Shown here: piece after piece, positions 24,269-31,826 of the stretch
How the letters are laid out: each line of letters opens with the position of its first letter
How positions within the stretch are numbered: position 1 is the stretch's first letter
Assembly: GCA_016789005.1 (NCBI GenBank)
Contig: JAEURA010000187.1
Span: forward strand, 1-60,301
Reading direction: 5' to 3'
Origin: Anaerolineae bacterium
Lineage (GTDB): Bacteria > Chloroflexota > Anaerolineae > Aggregatilineales > Phototrophicaceae
Length of the DNA: 60,301 nt
Translations under genes and position numbers: made by a program
The notes under the pieces: model-generated
Database searches by the model: none
What the model was told of the DNA's origin: nothing
Seen by the model: the letters and a program-made list of their open reading frames with translations, nothing else

Positions 24269-25776
24269 ACGAGAATCCCGCCCGGCGCATCTTCGTCCGA
24301 GCTTCCCTTTTGCTGGCGCTGGCGTTCCTCTTCTGGGTCCCTTTTGGTTTCAGAGGCGGCGTCACCGGCGACGCCTGGATCCTCTTCATGCAAGCCGAGC
24401 AGGGCAGCGCCTTCAGCGACACGGCGGCGACCCGCCTGCTGCTTCCTACGGCTTGGGTGATCGGATACGCTCTGACGCCGGGGAGCTTCATAGGGTTCAA
24501 CCTCCTGCTGCTCGCCCTGCTGTTTGGTAAGAGCTGGCTCATCTACCTCATCCTGCGCCGCTTCGTTGAACCGCTGGCATTTGCTGCGGCGCTCCTGTAC
24601 CTGTTTCTGCCGGTGGATCGCGGGATCTTCTATCTGGGGGCGCTGGGGCTTCACTTCAACGTCTTCTGCTGCCTGCTTGCCATCCACTTCCTCCTGGAAT
24701 ACTGGCGGCGGCGGCAGCTTCTCGCCTGGTTTGTCGTGGTCTTCGCCCAGCTTTTCGCGGTCGCCGCCAGCGAAAACGCCTATCCGCTGCTGGCGTTGGC
24801 TCCTGTTCTGCTGCTCCTGCTGGAAAAGCGGCTGAGCCGGCGCTGGCTCGAAGTCACGCTGATGTGGTTCGTGATCCCCGCTTTCTATGCCGCCTGGATC
24901 ATCGGGATCATCCTCCTCTTTCCCCGCGCCGGGCAGTACCAGGCGAGTTTGGCAGGCGTAGATCGATCTTTCGGAGCGATAGCCGAAGCGTTTGTCGCCA
25001 TGACCGCCCGGCATTTCTATGACTTCGACCTGCAACTGCCCGAAAACGCCCTTTACGCCGCGCTGGCGGTCACGGCGGCGGTCATTGCGTTCTTCCTGCT
25101 CAGGTCCGTGCCCCTGAAACCTCCGCCCCATCCCTGGCGTTGGGCGCTGGCGGGACTGTTGATCCTCAGCCTGGGGATCGCCCTCTACCTGCCGACGACG
25201 CTGCGCCATGATCCGGTGCGAACCGCCTTCTTCTCAGGGATCGGCGCGGCGCTGACGCTGGCGGTGCTGCTGTGGATGATCGGCGGCGCGCGTTTCTTCC
25301 CCTGGCTCGTCGCCGGGTGCGTGGGCGTATTCACGCTGCCGCTGCTGGCGCAGCATGACGCCACCATGCGCTTTTCGGAACGCCAGCAGGAGGCGCTGCT
25401 GGCGCTCGTTGAGTCCGTGCCTGCGCTGAGCGCCGACACCGTGCTGGTACTTTTCGACCCGGAGCGAGAACTCGTCAGAGTCTTCGACAGTCCGATCTAC
25501 CCGGAATACATGGTCCCTGTCGCCTATGGCGACCACAGCCTTCGGGCGATCCTCTGCTTCAGCCTCACGGCAGACGAGACCTGTGAGTTCGCCGAAGAGG
25601 CTTTCAGCGCGCCGAGTTTGCGCACTTTCGCGGTGCAGTCGCCTTACGAGCGGCTGGTCGTCGTCGAGTACCGGGAAGGGGCATTCGCCGTCTTCGATGG
25701 CGATTGGCAGGGCTACCAGCCCCGCTCTCGGATTGGCGAGCGGGGCACGGGGCGGGCGGCGGAGCTGTTTCGCTGA
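24265..25776 (+). CDS. Polytopic membrane protein, putative GT-C enzyme
   Basis: A 503-residue protein with about ten membrane helices and a soluble C-terminal domain of about 135 residues (from ERQQEALLALVES). The first loop has GDAWILFMQAEQG, where Asp may correspond to the catalytic acid of GT-C enzymes, but the signature is weaker than in the two genes before it. ATG 24265 overlaps the previous stop (ATGA), so all three should be made together. A glycosyltransferase role is inferred from topology and operon. Confidence 0.65.
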   Translation: MNENPARRIFVRASLLLALAFLFWVPFGFRGGVTGDAWILFMQAEQGSAFSDTAATRLLLPTAWVIGYALTPGSFIGFNLLLLALLFGKSWLIYLILRRFVEPLAFAAALLYLFLPVDRGIFYLGALGLHFNVFCCLLAIHFLLEYWRRRQLLAWFVVVFAQLFAVAASENAYPLLALAPVLLLLLEKRLSRRWLEVTLMWFVIPAFYAAWIIGIILLFPRAGQYQASLAGVDRSFGAIAEAFVAMTARHFYDFDLQLPENALYAALAVTAAVIAFFLLRSVPLKPPPHPWRWALAGLLILSLGIALYLPTTLRHDPVRTAFFSGIGAALTLAVLLWMIGGARFFPWLVAGCVGVFTLPLLAQHDATMRFSERQQEALLALVESVPALSADTVLVLFDPERELVRVFDSPIYPEYMVPVAYGDHSLRAILCFSLTADETCEFAEEAFSAPSLRTFAVQSPYERLVVVEYREGAFAVFDGDWQGYQPRSRIGERGTGRAAELFR

Positions 25777-25798
25777 GAGTCGGAAGGCGAAAGCCGGT

Positions 25799-26812
25799 TC
25801 AGTATCCTAGTTCGCGGGCGAAGACGTTGAGCAGCGGCTCGTCGTCCAGATAGCGGCGCAGGTTGGCGGCAAACACGTCGGCGGCGCGGGCGTGATAGTC
25901 GGCGCGGTAGCCGGCGATGTGCGGGCTGATGATCAGGTTGGGGGCGGACCACAGCGGACTTTCCGGCGGCAGCGGCTCGGTCTCGAAAACATCGAGCGCC
26001 GCCCCGGCGATCCAGCCTTCTTTCAGCGCCGTGAGCAGCGCCATTTCATCGACCACGCCGCCGCGCGCCACGTCGATCAGCAGGGCGGTCTTCTTCATGC
26101 CGCGCAGCACCTCAGAATCGATCAGTCCGCGCGTCTGATCGGTCAGCGGGGTGATCAGCACCAGCACGTCGCACGCCGCCGCCATCGACTTCAGCGCTGC
26201 CGGCGGGTAGATGCGCGCCGGAATCTCGCCCGCCGGGTCGCCGGTCCCCGGTTCGCGATAGCTGCCGGTTTCTGCCGGGTGCATCACATCTCGCTTCATC
26301 GCCAGCACGGTCATGCCCAGAGCGTCGGCGGCGCGGGCGAGTTCGCGCCCGATCGCGCCGTAGCCGACGACGCCCAGGGTCCTGCCGCGCAGCGGCAGGG
26401 GTGTGAAGACCTTATAGCGGTCCTTGGACCATTCCGATCTCCCCTGAAAGCGCAGCATCTCCGGGATTTTATAGTTCAGCGCCAGCATCATTCCCAGGCA
26501 GTATTCGGTCATGTTGACGGCGTGCAGCCCGCTGGTCGTCGTCAGGGTGATGTCGTTGGCGGACAGGATGGCGTGCCCGCGCAGGTGGTCCATACCCGCC
26601 GTATGAAACTGTATCCAGCGCAGGCGGGGAGCCTGCTCCGGCAGCGGCAGCGTATTAAGCGTGTAGAGAATCTCCGCCTGCGCCCAGGCGCGTTCCGGCG
26701 GCTGCGGCAGCCGTTCGATATGGAGACGCGGGCTGATGTCGCGCAGCTGGTCGATGATCTCGTCGCTGAATTCCATCGCCACGACGACATGGATGGGTTC
26801 GGAACTGCTCAT
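25799..26812 (-). CDS. D-isomer-specific 2-hydroxyacid dehydrogenase
   Basis: A 337-residue NAD(P)-dependent enzyme. The Rossmann motif GYGAIG is at 150-155, and the catalytic Arg250 (DVARGG), a Glu in ETEP (about 277-279) and His298 (SPHIAGY) are in place. ATG 26812 follows AAAGGA by 7 bases; the longer frame has no ribosome site. The family covers glyoxylate, hydroxypyruvate, phosphoglycerate and D-lactate dehydrogenases; the substrate cannot be set. It is convergent with the GT-C operon and divergent from the next gene. Confidence 0.9.
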   Translation of the reverse strand: MSSSEPIHVVVAMEFSDEIIDQLRDISPRLHIERLPQPPERAWAQAEILYTLNTLPLPEQAPRLRWIQFHTAGMDHLRGHAILSANDITLTTTSGLHAVNMTEYCLGMMLALNYKIPEMLRFQGRSEWSKDRYKVFTPLPLRGRTLGVVGYGAIGRELARAADALGMTVLAMKRDVMHPAETGSYREPGTGDPAGEIPARIYPPAALKSMAAACDVLVLITPLTDQTRGLIDSEVLRGMKKTALLIDVARGGVVDEMALLTALKEGWIAGAALDVFETEPLPPESPLWSAPNLIISPHIAGYRADYHARAADVFAANLRRYLDDEPLLNVFARELGY

Positions 26813-26916
26813 GCGCGTCCTTTCGTAAACGTGCGTTGGGTTTGTCCAGTTGCGACATTTATAGTACCTTGATGCTTCAAGTCGCACACACTCCATTGAG
26901 GAGCGGAGAGGGAAAC

Positions 26917-27357
26917 ATGGACATCGAACAGATCGTGCAAATGCTCATCCCGACGGTGAAAGAGGTGATCGGCGGCATGCTGATGATGAGCAACTCCGGC
27001 GTGATCGGCGGCATGCGCGAAGCGGGAGCCATCGCCAAATACCTGAAGAGCGGCGCGCAGGAATTAGGCGGCAACCCGATCATCGGGGGGCTGGTCGAAG
27101 GGCTGTTGGGCGAGGGCGGGTCGCTGGAACTGCCGGACATCACCGCCATCGACGTGACCACCCTGTTCAACAAGGTGGGCGGCGCAGCGAACGCTTTGAG
27201 CGGCGTCGAAGGCGGCGATCAGGTCAAACAGTTCATCTATGGGCTGGCGGAGCAGATCGCCGGGGCGTCGGGTGGCGGGTTGTTCGGCGGTGGTCAGAAG
27301 GTCAGCGCCGGTGAACAGCAGTATCTCGAAGGCTTGCGGGCGATGCTGGGAATATGA
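26917..27357 (+). CDS. Small Gly-rich hypothetical protein
   Basis: A 146-residue protein with no recognised domain. It is mostly amphipathic helix with Gly-rich joints (NPIIGGLVEGLLGEGG, GASGGGLFGGG). No signal peptide is clear, although residues 8-30 are quite hydrophobic. ATG 26917 follows GGAGAGGG; the longer frame runs into the divergent promoter region. It ends before a repeat-rich gap closed by a strong bidirectional terminator. Confidence 0.6.
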   Translation: MDIEQIVQMLIPTVKEVIGGMLMMSNSGVIGGMREAGAIAKYLKSGAQELGGNPIIGGLVEGLLGEGGSLELPDITAIDVTTLFNKVGGAANALSGVEGGDQVKQFIYGLAEQIAGASGGGLFGGGQKVSAGEQQYLEGLRAMLGI

Positions 27358-27386
27358 TCCCCGGCCCTCCAGGAAGTGACGCCAAA

Positions 27387-27505
27387 GCCAGTAATCGAAG
27401 ATCAGCCACGAACACCTCACCCCTCGGTCCCCTCTCCATGAAAATGGAGAGGGGAAGCTAAGCGAAGCGCAGCAGGGGTGAGGACATTGAATTGTTTCGG
27501 AACAT
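27387..27505. repeat. Dispersed 119-bp repeat, copy A
   Basis: Nearly identical to 31443-31561. It runs from GCCAGTAATCGAAGATCAGC to TTGTTTCGGAACAT and contains nested palindromes CCTCACCCCT / AGGGGTGAGG and CCCCTCTCCAT / ATGGAGAGGGG. The 12 central bases are CCATGAAAATGG here and the reverse complement in the other copy. Confidence 0.85.
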
Positions 27506-27518
27506 GGCTAACGTGGAT

Positions 27519-27628
27519 TCTCGAAAGAAAACCACAAACGGGAGACCCGGCAGGTCTCCCCTACGCCCGCCACCCCGTAGGGGGGAGCCGGCGGCTCACC
27601 CGTTGGAAGGATACGAGACCGACTTTAG
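27519..27628. repeat. Dispersed GAGACCCGGCGGGTCTC-type repeat, copy 1
   Basis: One of three relatives (also 39991-40101 and 55560-55692). Shared order: TCGAAAGAAA, GGAGACCCGGC, CTCCCCTAC, GTAGGGG, GAGCCGGCGGCTC, CCCGTTG, and a CTTTAG or GGCTTAG end. It is non-coding. Confidence 0.7.
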
Positions 27629-27630
27629 AA

Positions 27631-27667
27631 AAAAGGACCGCCCGGCGTTTCGCCGGGCGGTCCTTTT
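27631..27667. terminator. Strong bidirectional intrinsic terminator
   Basis: A perfect 17-bp stem (27631-27647 with 27651-27667) with a 3-base loop is GC-rich inside and has AAAA and TTTT at its ends. It serves the plus-strand gene ending at 27357 and the minus-strand gene ending at 27767. Confidence 0.85.
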
Positions 27668-27692
27668 GTGTGTAGTCCTCACCCCTGCTGCG

Positions 27693-27743
27693 CCTCACCC
27701 CCTGCCCCTCTCCATGCAATGGAGAGGGGATCGAGGGGTGAGG
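27693..27743. repeat. CCTCACCCC...GGGGTGAGG palindromic unit
   Basis: Nested inverted repeats with core CCCCTCTCCATGCAATGGAGAGGGG. Versions of this unit recur at 7260-7338, 30840-30945 and 59588-59690 and inside several MITE-like elements. Together with the neighbouring repeats it fills the gap 27358-27766. Confidence 0.7.
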
Positions 27744-27766
27744 TCCAGAGAGTATGCAGGGAGACC

Positions 27767-29422
27767 CTAGCCGATCTGGACGACCGTGCCTGCCCGGTCG
27801 ATGAAGCCGCAAATATAGTCACCGCTGATGTAGGTGTCGAGCGGGACGTAGGAGCGCGGCACACCGGAGGCGGCGGCGAACATCAGCATGTCGCCAGACG
27901 AGGCGCGCATGCAAACCTGCATGACGCGGGTGAAGTTGTTGGCGGGCGTACCGTCGGGCAGCAGACCGAAGATGTCCACCGCGTTGGCGACACCCAGACC
28001 CAGGACGCCGGCGTCGCCGATTTCCTCAGGCGAGGTCACGAAGTCGCCAAGCAGGTTGATCACGCGGCAGTAGGCGTTGCCGACGATCTGCGTGCTGATC
28101 TTGGCGCGCGTCGTGGTGCTGATGCGCACCGGTCCGAACGTGCCCACCACGGCGATGCCGCCGCCGCCGGCAGAGGTCATCTCGCCGCCGGTGCGCTCGC
28201 CCAGGTTATCGCAGGCGACGTAGGCTTCCGGCACGGGCGTATTGGACGGCGCAGCCGCCGGCGGGACAGATCCGTCAGAGGTCGGCGACGCGGTTGGCGA
28301 CGGACCATCGGTCGGGGTCGGCGGGACGTCGGTGTTGGTTGCGGTCGGAGCCGGCGTGTTGGTCGAGATGACCACCGTCGCCGTCGCCGTTGGCGGAACG
28401 TCCGTCGAAGTTGCCGTCGGCGGGACGCTGGTGCTGGTCGCCGTCGGCGGGACGTCCGTCGAGGTTGCCGTCGGCGGGACGCTGGTGCTGGTCGCCGTGT
28501 TGGTGGCAGTCGGCGGGACGCTGGTGCTGGTCGCCGTCGCCGTATTGGTGGCAGTCGGCGGGACAGACGTATTGGTCGCCGTCGCCGTATTGGTGGCAGT
28601 CGGCGGGACAGGCGTATTGGTCGCCGTCGCCGTGTTAGTGGCAGTCGGCGGGACAGACGTATTGGTCGCCGTACTGGTCGCGGTCGGCGGCACGCTGGTG
28701 TTGGTCGCCGTGCTGGTCGCGGTCGGCGGCACGCTGGTGTTGGTCGGCGTCGCCGTCGCAGCTGCGCAGTTATTCGAAACCGTCACTGTCGTATTCGTTG
28801 TAGCGCCAAGAACGTTCACAAGGGTGGTAGTGTCTGCGAAGACTTGGGTATCTCGGCTTCCGCCGTGAATGAACGTCAGGTTAAATGTGCCGCACTGCAA
28901 CGGAATGAAGCGGATCCGGAACGGATCAAACGGTGAAGTAGTGATGTTGGCAGCGATTACCGGCAGCAGCGCAGTGTAGCCAGCGACGCCGTTGACCTCG
29001 TCTGCCAAAGGTATACTCAACTCGAAGTACGGGGCATCCGTATTTGGATCGTTAAGGGAAGCCACATTGACCAGATCGAGTTCAGCGATATTGTACTGGA
29101 CGTAGACGTCAACTCCGCGAACTGGACTCCCAGCACTTGCACCTGAGACCCGAACCGGAATATTGAATGCAGTGCCAACTGTCTGGTTGCCTATGGGTGC
29201 AAAGCTGAGGCTAATTGAACCACCAACCACTGTTGACAGAGGACCAATCCCCTGAGCCAGTCCGCCGTCCGCGCCGACGGTCGGTGTCGAAAGCTGCGTC
29301 AGGGACGCCCCCGCGCCCGACGCCGTGATGGCAAGCGCAGCGAGGGCAACCACGCTGATGAGGACAAATAGTCCAGCGGAGACACGCCGCGGCGTTCGTC
29401 TGCTGTTGGCTGTACTGCGCAT
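27767..29422 (-). CDS. Secreted cohesin-like protein with long Thr/Pro repeat stalk
   Basis: A 551-residue exported protein. A Tat- or Sec-type signal (RRTPRRVSAGLFVLISVVALAAL) is followed by a cohesin-like beta domain (about 60-210; FNIPVRVSG, VRGVDVYVQYNIAELDLV). Residues 225-395 are tandem SVPPTATNTATATNT-type repeats, and a C-terminal beta domain (about 400-551) has four Cys. ATG 29422 follows AGGGG by 5 bases. The stalk suggests display of the C-terminal domain away from the cell, with likely O-glycosylation. It is divergent from another cohesin-like gene at 29659. No dockerin is seen in the window. Confidence 0.75.
   Translation of the reverse strand: MRSTANSRRTPRRVSAGLFVLISVVALAALAITASGAGASLTQLSTPTVGADGGLAQGIGPLSTVVGGSISLSFAPIGNQTVGTAFNIPVRVSGASAGSPVRGVDVYVQYNIAELDLVNVASLNDPNTDAPYFELSIPLADEVNGVAGYTALLPVIAANITTSPFDPFRIRFIPLQCGTFNLTFIHGGSRDTQVFADTTTLVNVLGATTNTTVTVSNNCAAATATPTNTSVPPTATSTATNTSVPPTATSTATNTSVPPTATNTATATNTPVPPTATNTATATNTSVPPTATNTATATSTSVPPTATNTATSTSVPPTATSTDVPPTATSTSVPPTATSTDVPPTATATVVISTNTPAPTATNTDVPPTPTDGPSPTASPTSDGSVPPAAAPSNTPVPEAYVACDNLGERTGGEMTSAGGGGIAVVGTFGPVRISTTTRAKISTQIVGNAYCRVINLLGDFVTSPEEIGDAGVLGLGVANAVDIFGLLPDGTPANNFTRVMQVCMRASSGDMLMFAAASGVPRSYVPLDTYISGDYICGFIDRAGTVVQIG
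28300..28760 (-). repeat. Coding tandem repeats for the Thr/Pro stalk
   Basis: Units of about 24-48 bases encoding SVPPTATxT with variable TAT insertions. Several units are identical at the DNA level, which suggests recent expansion and length variation. Confidence 0.85.
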
Positions 29423-29596
29423 ATCCACCCCTTAGTCTCACAAATGACCGGAACCGAAAGTAGCCATAGAATAATAACGCAGCTTACAGAATCGCGCCTA
29501 TAGCGGATAAGCTTGAGATTATAACGCGATTTCCGAAAAACAAGGTAACATATGAATCGAATTGACATATAAATTGAAATGCTAGGGCAAACCTCT

Positions 29597-29615
29597 ATTT
29601 CGCGGCGCGCGAAAT
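29597..29615. promoter_or_regulatory. Perfect palindrome upstream of the cohesin-like gene, possible operator
   Basis: ATTTCGCG and CGCGAAAT are separated by 3 bases. It ends 5 bases before a TACACT box (29621-29626) and 43 bases before ATG 29659, so a protein bound there would overlap the promoter. Confidence 0.4.
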
Positions 29616-29658
29616 TGGAGTACACTGGGTTCAAATGTACGAAAAGGGGAATTTTCTT

Positions 29659-30750
29659 ATGCGCAACTGGTCGCGTATCATCACCCTCCTCGCGGTCCTC
29701 ATGATCGCCGGTGTGCTGCCTGTTTTCGCTCAAGAACAAGGGGCAAGCATCACCCTGATCACGCCTGATCGCCCCATCGCTGTCGAAGAGACCTTCGATG
29801 TCGTGGTCCAGGTCGATACCGGCAGCGCCGCGATTGATGCCGCCGCCGCTTATCTGAGCTTCGATCCCGCCATCTTCCGCGTCGAGCGCATTCAGCCGGG
29901 CACTGCTCTGCCCATCTTCCTGCAGAGCGTGACCGACAACGAAACCGGGCGCATCGGTTTCGCGGCGGGACAGTTCGCGCCGAATCTGCCGGCAGGCTCC
30001 TTCACCCTCATGACGATCACCCTGCGCGCCCTGGCTCCGGCTGAAGCCGGGCTGATTACGCTGGACTCCGGCGACCCGGTGCGGACGACCGACCTGGTTG
30101 CGGCGGGCAACTCCGTCATGAGCAGCGCCGTCGGCGCGGTGGTCATGGTCACCGACGACCCCGCTCTGCTGGCGGAAGATACGACGGCTGCCCGTGACAG
30201 CGGTCAGCAGGCGGTCGAGACAGGCGCGCTCTTCTCGCTGGACAGCGCTCCCCTCGAAGACGCCTTCGTCCTGGATACCGTCAACACGCCCTTCACCGCC
30301 AGCATGGAATCGCTCGGCGTCTGGGCTGCCGACGGTGGCTGGGCGGTCGAGGCGGACGGCAGCGGCATCTCTGCCGATGCCGGGTCGGCGGCGGCGGTGG
30401 CTTCGAACCTGCGCCTGCTGCACCCGGTCAGCCTGGGCGGCTTGGTGAACGCTGATGTCACCATCCTCTACCGTCTGGTTGGCGATGCTGCCCAGGGACG
30501 TCTGGAACTGCGCACGGCGGGCAATCCCAACTGGTCGACGATTGCGGTCCTGCCGCAGACGGCGGAGTGGTCGCAGTTCGCCGTCAATCTGAGCGCCTAC
30601 CTGGGACAGACCGTGCAGCTGCGCCTGGTGTGGAACGGCGCCGGCGCGTGGTCGGTGGACAGCCTGAGCGTGAACGGTGTCGCCGGGGCGGATGCGCCTG
30701 CTGCGCCGGACGCGGTCATGCCGGAAGTGCTGCCGGAGACCGGCGGCTGA
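29659..30750 (+). CDS. Secreted cohesin-like protein ending in LPETGG
   Basis: A 363-residue exported protein. After the signal peptide (MRNWSRIITLL to VFAQEQ) comes a cohesin-like domain (about 28-155; PIAVEETFDVVVQVDTG, AYLSFDPAIFRVERI). A second beta domain (about 215-345) resembles carbohydrate- or MAM-type jelly rolls. The last six residues are LPETGG, the sortase LPxTG motif, but no hydrophobic helix or basic tail follows, because TGA comes directly after. AAGGGGA precedes ATG 29659 by 8 bases. Cohesin-like domains outside cellulosomes serve in cell-surface adhesion; that is the likely role. Confidence 0.78.
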   Translation: MRNWSRIITLLAVLMIAGVLPVFAQEQGASITLITPDRPIAVEETFDVVVQVDTGSAAIDAAAAYLSFDPAIFRVERIQPGTALPIFLQSVTDNETGRIGFAAGQFAPNLPAGSFTLMTITLRALAPAEAGLITLDSGDPVRTTDLVAAGNSVMSSAVGAVVMVTDDPALLAEDTTAARDSGQQAVETGALFSLDSAPLEDAFVLDTVNTPFTASMESLGVWAADGGWAVEADGSGISADAGSAAAVASNLRLLHPVSLGGLVNADVTILYRLVGDAAQGRLELRTAGNPNWSTIAVLPQTAEWSQFAVNLSAYLGQTVQLRLVWNGAGAWSVDSLSVNGVAGADAPAAPDAVMPEVLPETGG

Positions 30751-30798
30751 TCCAACAGTTCCCGCTTCTTCGGGACAGCATGGTGTGAACAGAACAGG

Positions 30799-30828
30799 AA
30801 GAGGGTCCCCATATGGGGACCCTCTTTT
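30799..30828. terminator. Bidirectional intrinsic terminator after the cohesin-like gene
   Basis: A perfect palindrome AAGAGGGTCCCC (30799-30810) with its complement (30815-30826) and a T-run at 30825-30828. The next 120 bases hold a CCCTCTCC-type dispersed palindromic unit. Confidence 0.85.
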
Positions 30829-30839
30829 CAATTCTCGAT

Positions 30840-30945
30840 ATCCTCACCCTCAACCCCCTCTCCACTACGTGGCGAGGGGGCATAACGGGTCAGGAAAGCC
30901 CCCTCCCCATGCAATGGCTGAGGAGAGGATTTAGGGGTGGGGATC
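30840..30945. repeat. Dispersed CCTCACCC...GGGGTGGGGA palindromic unit
   Basis: Related to 59588-59690: both contain ACGGGTCAGGAAAG between two nested CCCTCTCC-type palindromes and end in GATTTAGGGGTGGGG. Confidence 0.7.
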
Positions 30946-30972
30946 CTCTTTTCGATTCTCAATGCTTCTTTT

Positions 30973-30999
30973 TTGCGAATCGCGATGATGATCTATAAT
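30973..30999 (+). promoter_or_regulatory. Putative promoter of the STAS/SEC14-like gene
   Basis: TTGCGA (30973-30978) and TATAAT (30994-30999) are 15 bases apart, slightly short. The ATG follows at 31040. Confidence 0.5.
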
Positions 31000-31039
31000 G
31001 AGTTATGTCACTGTTGACGACATGGAAGGATTAACAAAA

Positions 31040-31441
31040 ATGACTGCCCATCAGGTGCTTCACAACGAACTGGCGACCGTCAACTATCACACGGTGGAGG
31101 GCTACATCCACCACACATTTCACAAACCCGTGACGGGCGAGCCGTTCCGCACCATCATGAATACCGCGCTCGATTATCTGATCCAGCAGAAGGGCACCAA
31201 GTGGCTTTCGGATGATCGCAAGAACGCCCAGTTCGCGCCCGAAGACATCACCTTCGCCCTTGGCGACTGGGGTCCGCGCGCGGCGGCGGGCGGCTGGAAA
31301 TACTGGGCGCTGGTCGTCCCAGAAGACATCGCCGGGCGGGCGGGCATGCGCGACATCGTAGAGGTCTTCTTCAACATGGGTGTGCGCGTCGGCATCTTCA
31401 CCGAAGTCGAAGCGGCGCGCACCTGGCTGCTGCAGGTCTAG
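31040..31441 (+). CDS. STAS/SEC14 (SpoIIAA-like) domain protein
   Basis: A 133-residue cytoplasmic protein. The sequence FRTIMNTALDYL, KWLSDDRKN, DWGPRAAAGGWKYWALVVPED and a final ARTWLLQV match the small SpoIIAA-like family with a CRAL-TRIO/STAS fold. Members are common in bacteria and their role is unknown; a lipid or small-ligand binding role is often assumed. ATG 31040 follows AAGGA; the apparent earlier start at 30998 lies inside the -10 box. The stop codon is directly followed by dispersed repeats. Confidence 0.78.
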   Translation: MTAHQVLHNELATVNYHTVEGYIHHTFHKPVTGEPFRTIMNTALDYLIQQKGTKWLSDDRKNAQFAPEDITFALGDWGPRAAAGGWKYWALVVPEDIAGRAGMRDIVEVFFNMGVRVGIFTEVEAARTWLLQV

Positions 31442-31442
31442 A

Positions 31443-31561
31443 GCCAGTAATCGAAGATCAGCAACGAACACCTCACCCCTCGGTCCCCTCTCCATTTTCA
31501 TGGAGAGGGGAAGCTAAGCGAAGCGCAGCAGGGGTGAGGACATTGAATTGTTTCGGAACAT
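31443..31561. repeat. Dispersed 119-bp repeat, copy B
   Basis: Differs from 27387-27505 mainly by one base near the left end and by inversion of the central 12 bases (CCATTTTCATGG here). It abuts the stop of the STAS-like gene on the left and a TA-type MITE on the right. Confidence 0.85.
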
Positions 31562-31564
31562 CGC

Positions 31565-31722
31565 TAGAGGCTGTTATGAACTTCTGCGGCAGGAGTTCCC
31601 CTCACCCCTGTATCCCCTCTCCCACGCGCGCGGGGCGAGGGGACCTACCTCCCCCTTCTCCCCGTTCTTGTGGGAGAAGGGGGCTGGGGGGTTGAGGGGA
31701 GAAGAGTTCATAACAGGCTCTA
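31565..31722. mobile_element. TA-type MITE-like element, second CTGTTATGAAC copy
   Basis: GAGGCTGTTATGAACTT (from 31567) and AGTTCATAACAGGCTC (to 31720) with TA on both sides (31565-31566, 31721-31722). The interior matches the copy at 12704-12853 over nearly its full length. Repeats fill the gap 31442-31722; 31723-31826 shows nothing recognisable. Confidence 0.75.
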
Positions 31723-31826
31723 GATGACGGACCAGAGCTTGTGGATAGACGAATTCGCTGGGCGGCACTCCAGTCGTCCCTCCCCAGCTCCACACGGGGC
31801 GTATGGCGTAGGGACGCCTGTGATCC

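Noticed and set aside
28300..28760. CRISPR-like regular repeats
   Set aside because: They encode an in-frame Thr/Pro stalk, there are no unique spacers, and no cas gene is near.
27767..30750. Cellulosome-type cohesin-dockerin system
   Set aside because: No dockerin duplicated calcium loops were seen in any protein of the window; the cohesin-like domains alone do not support it.
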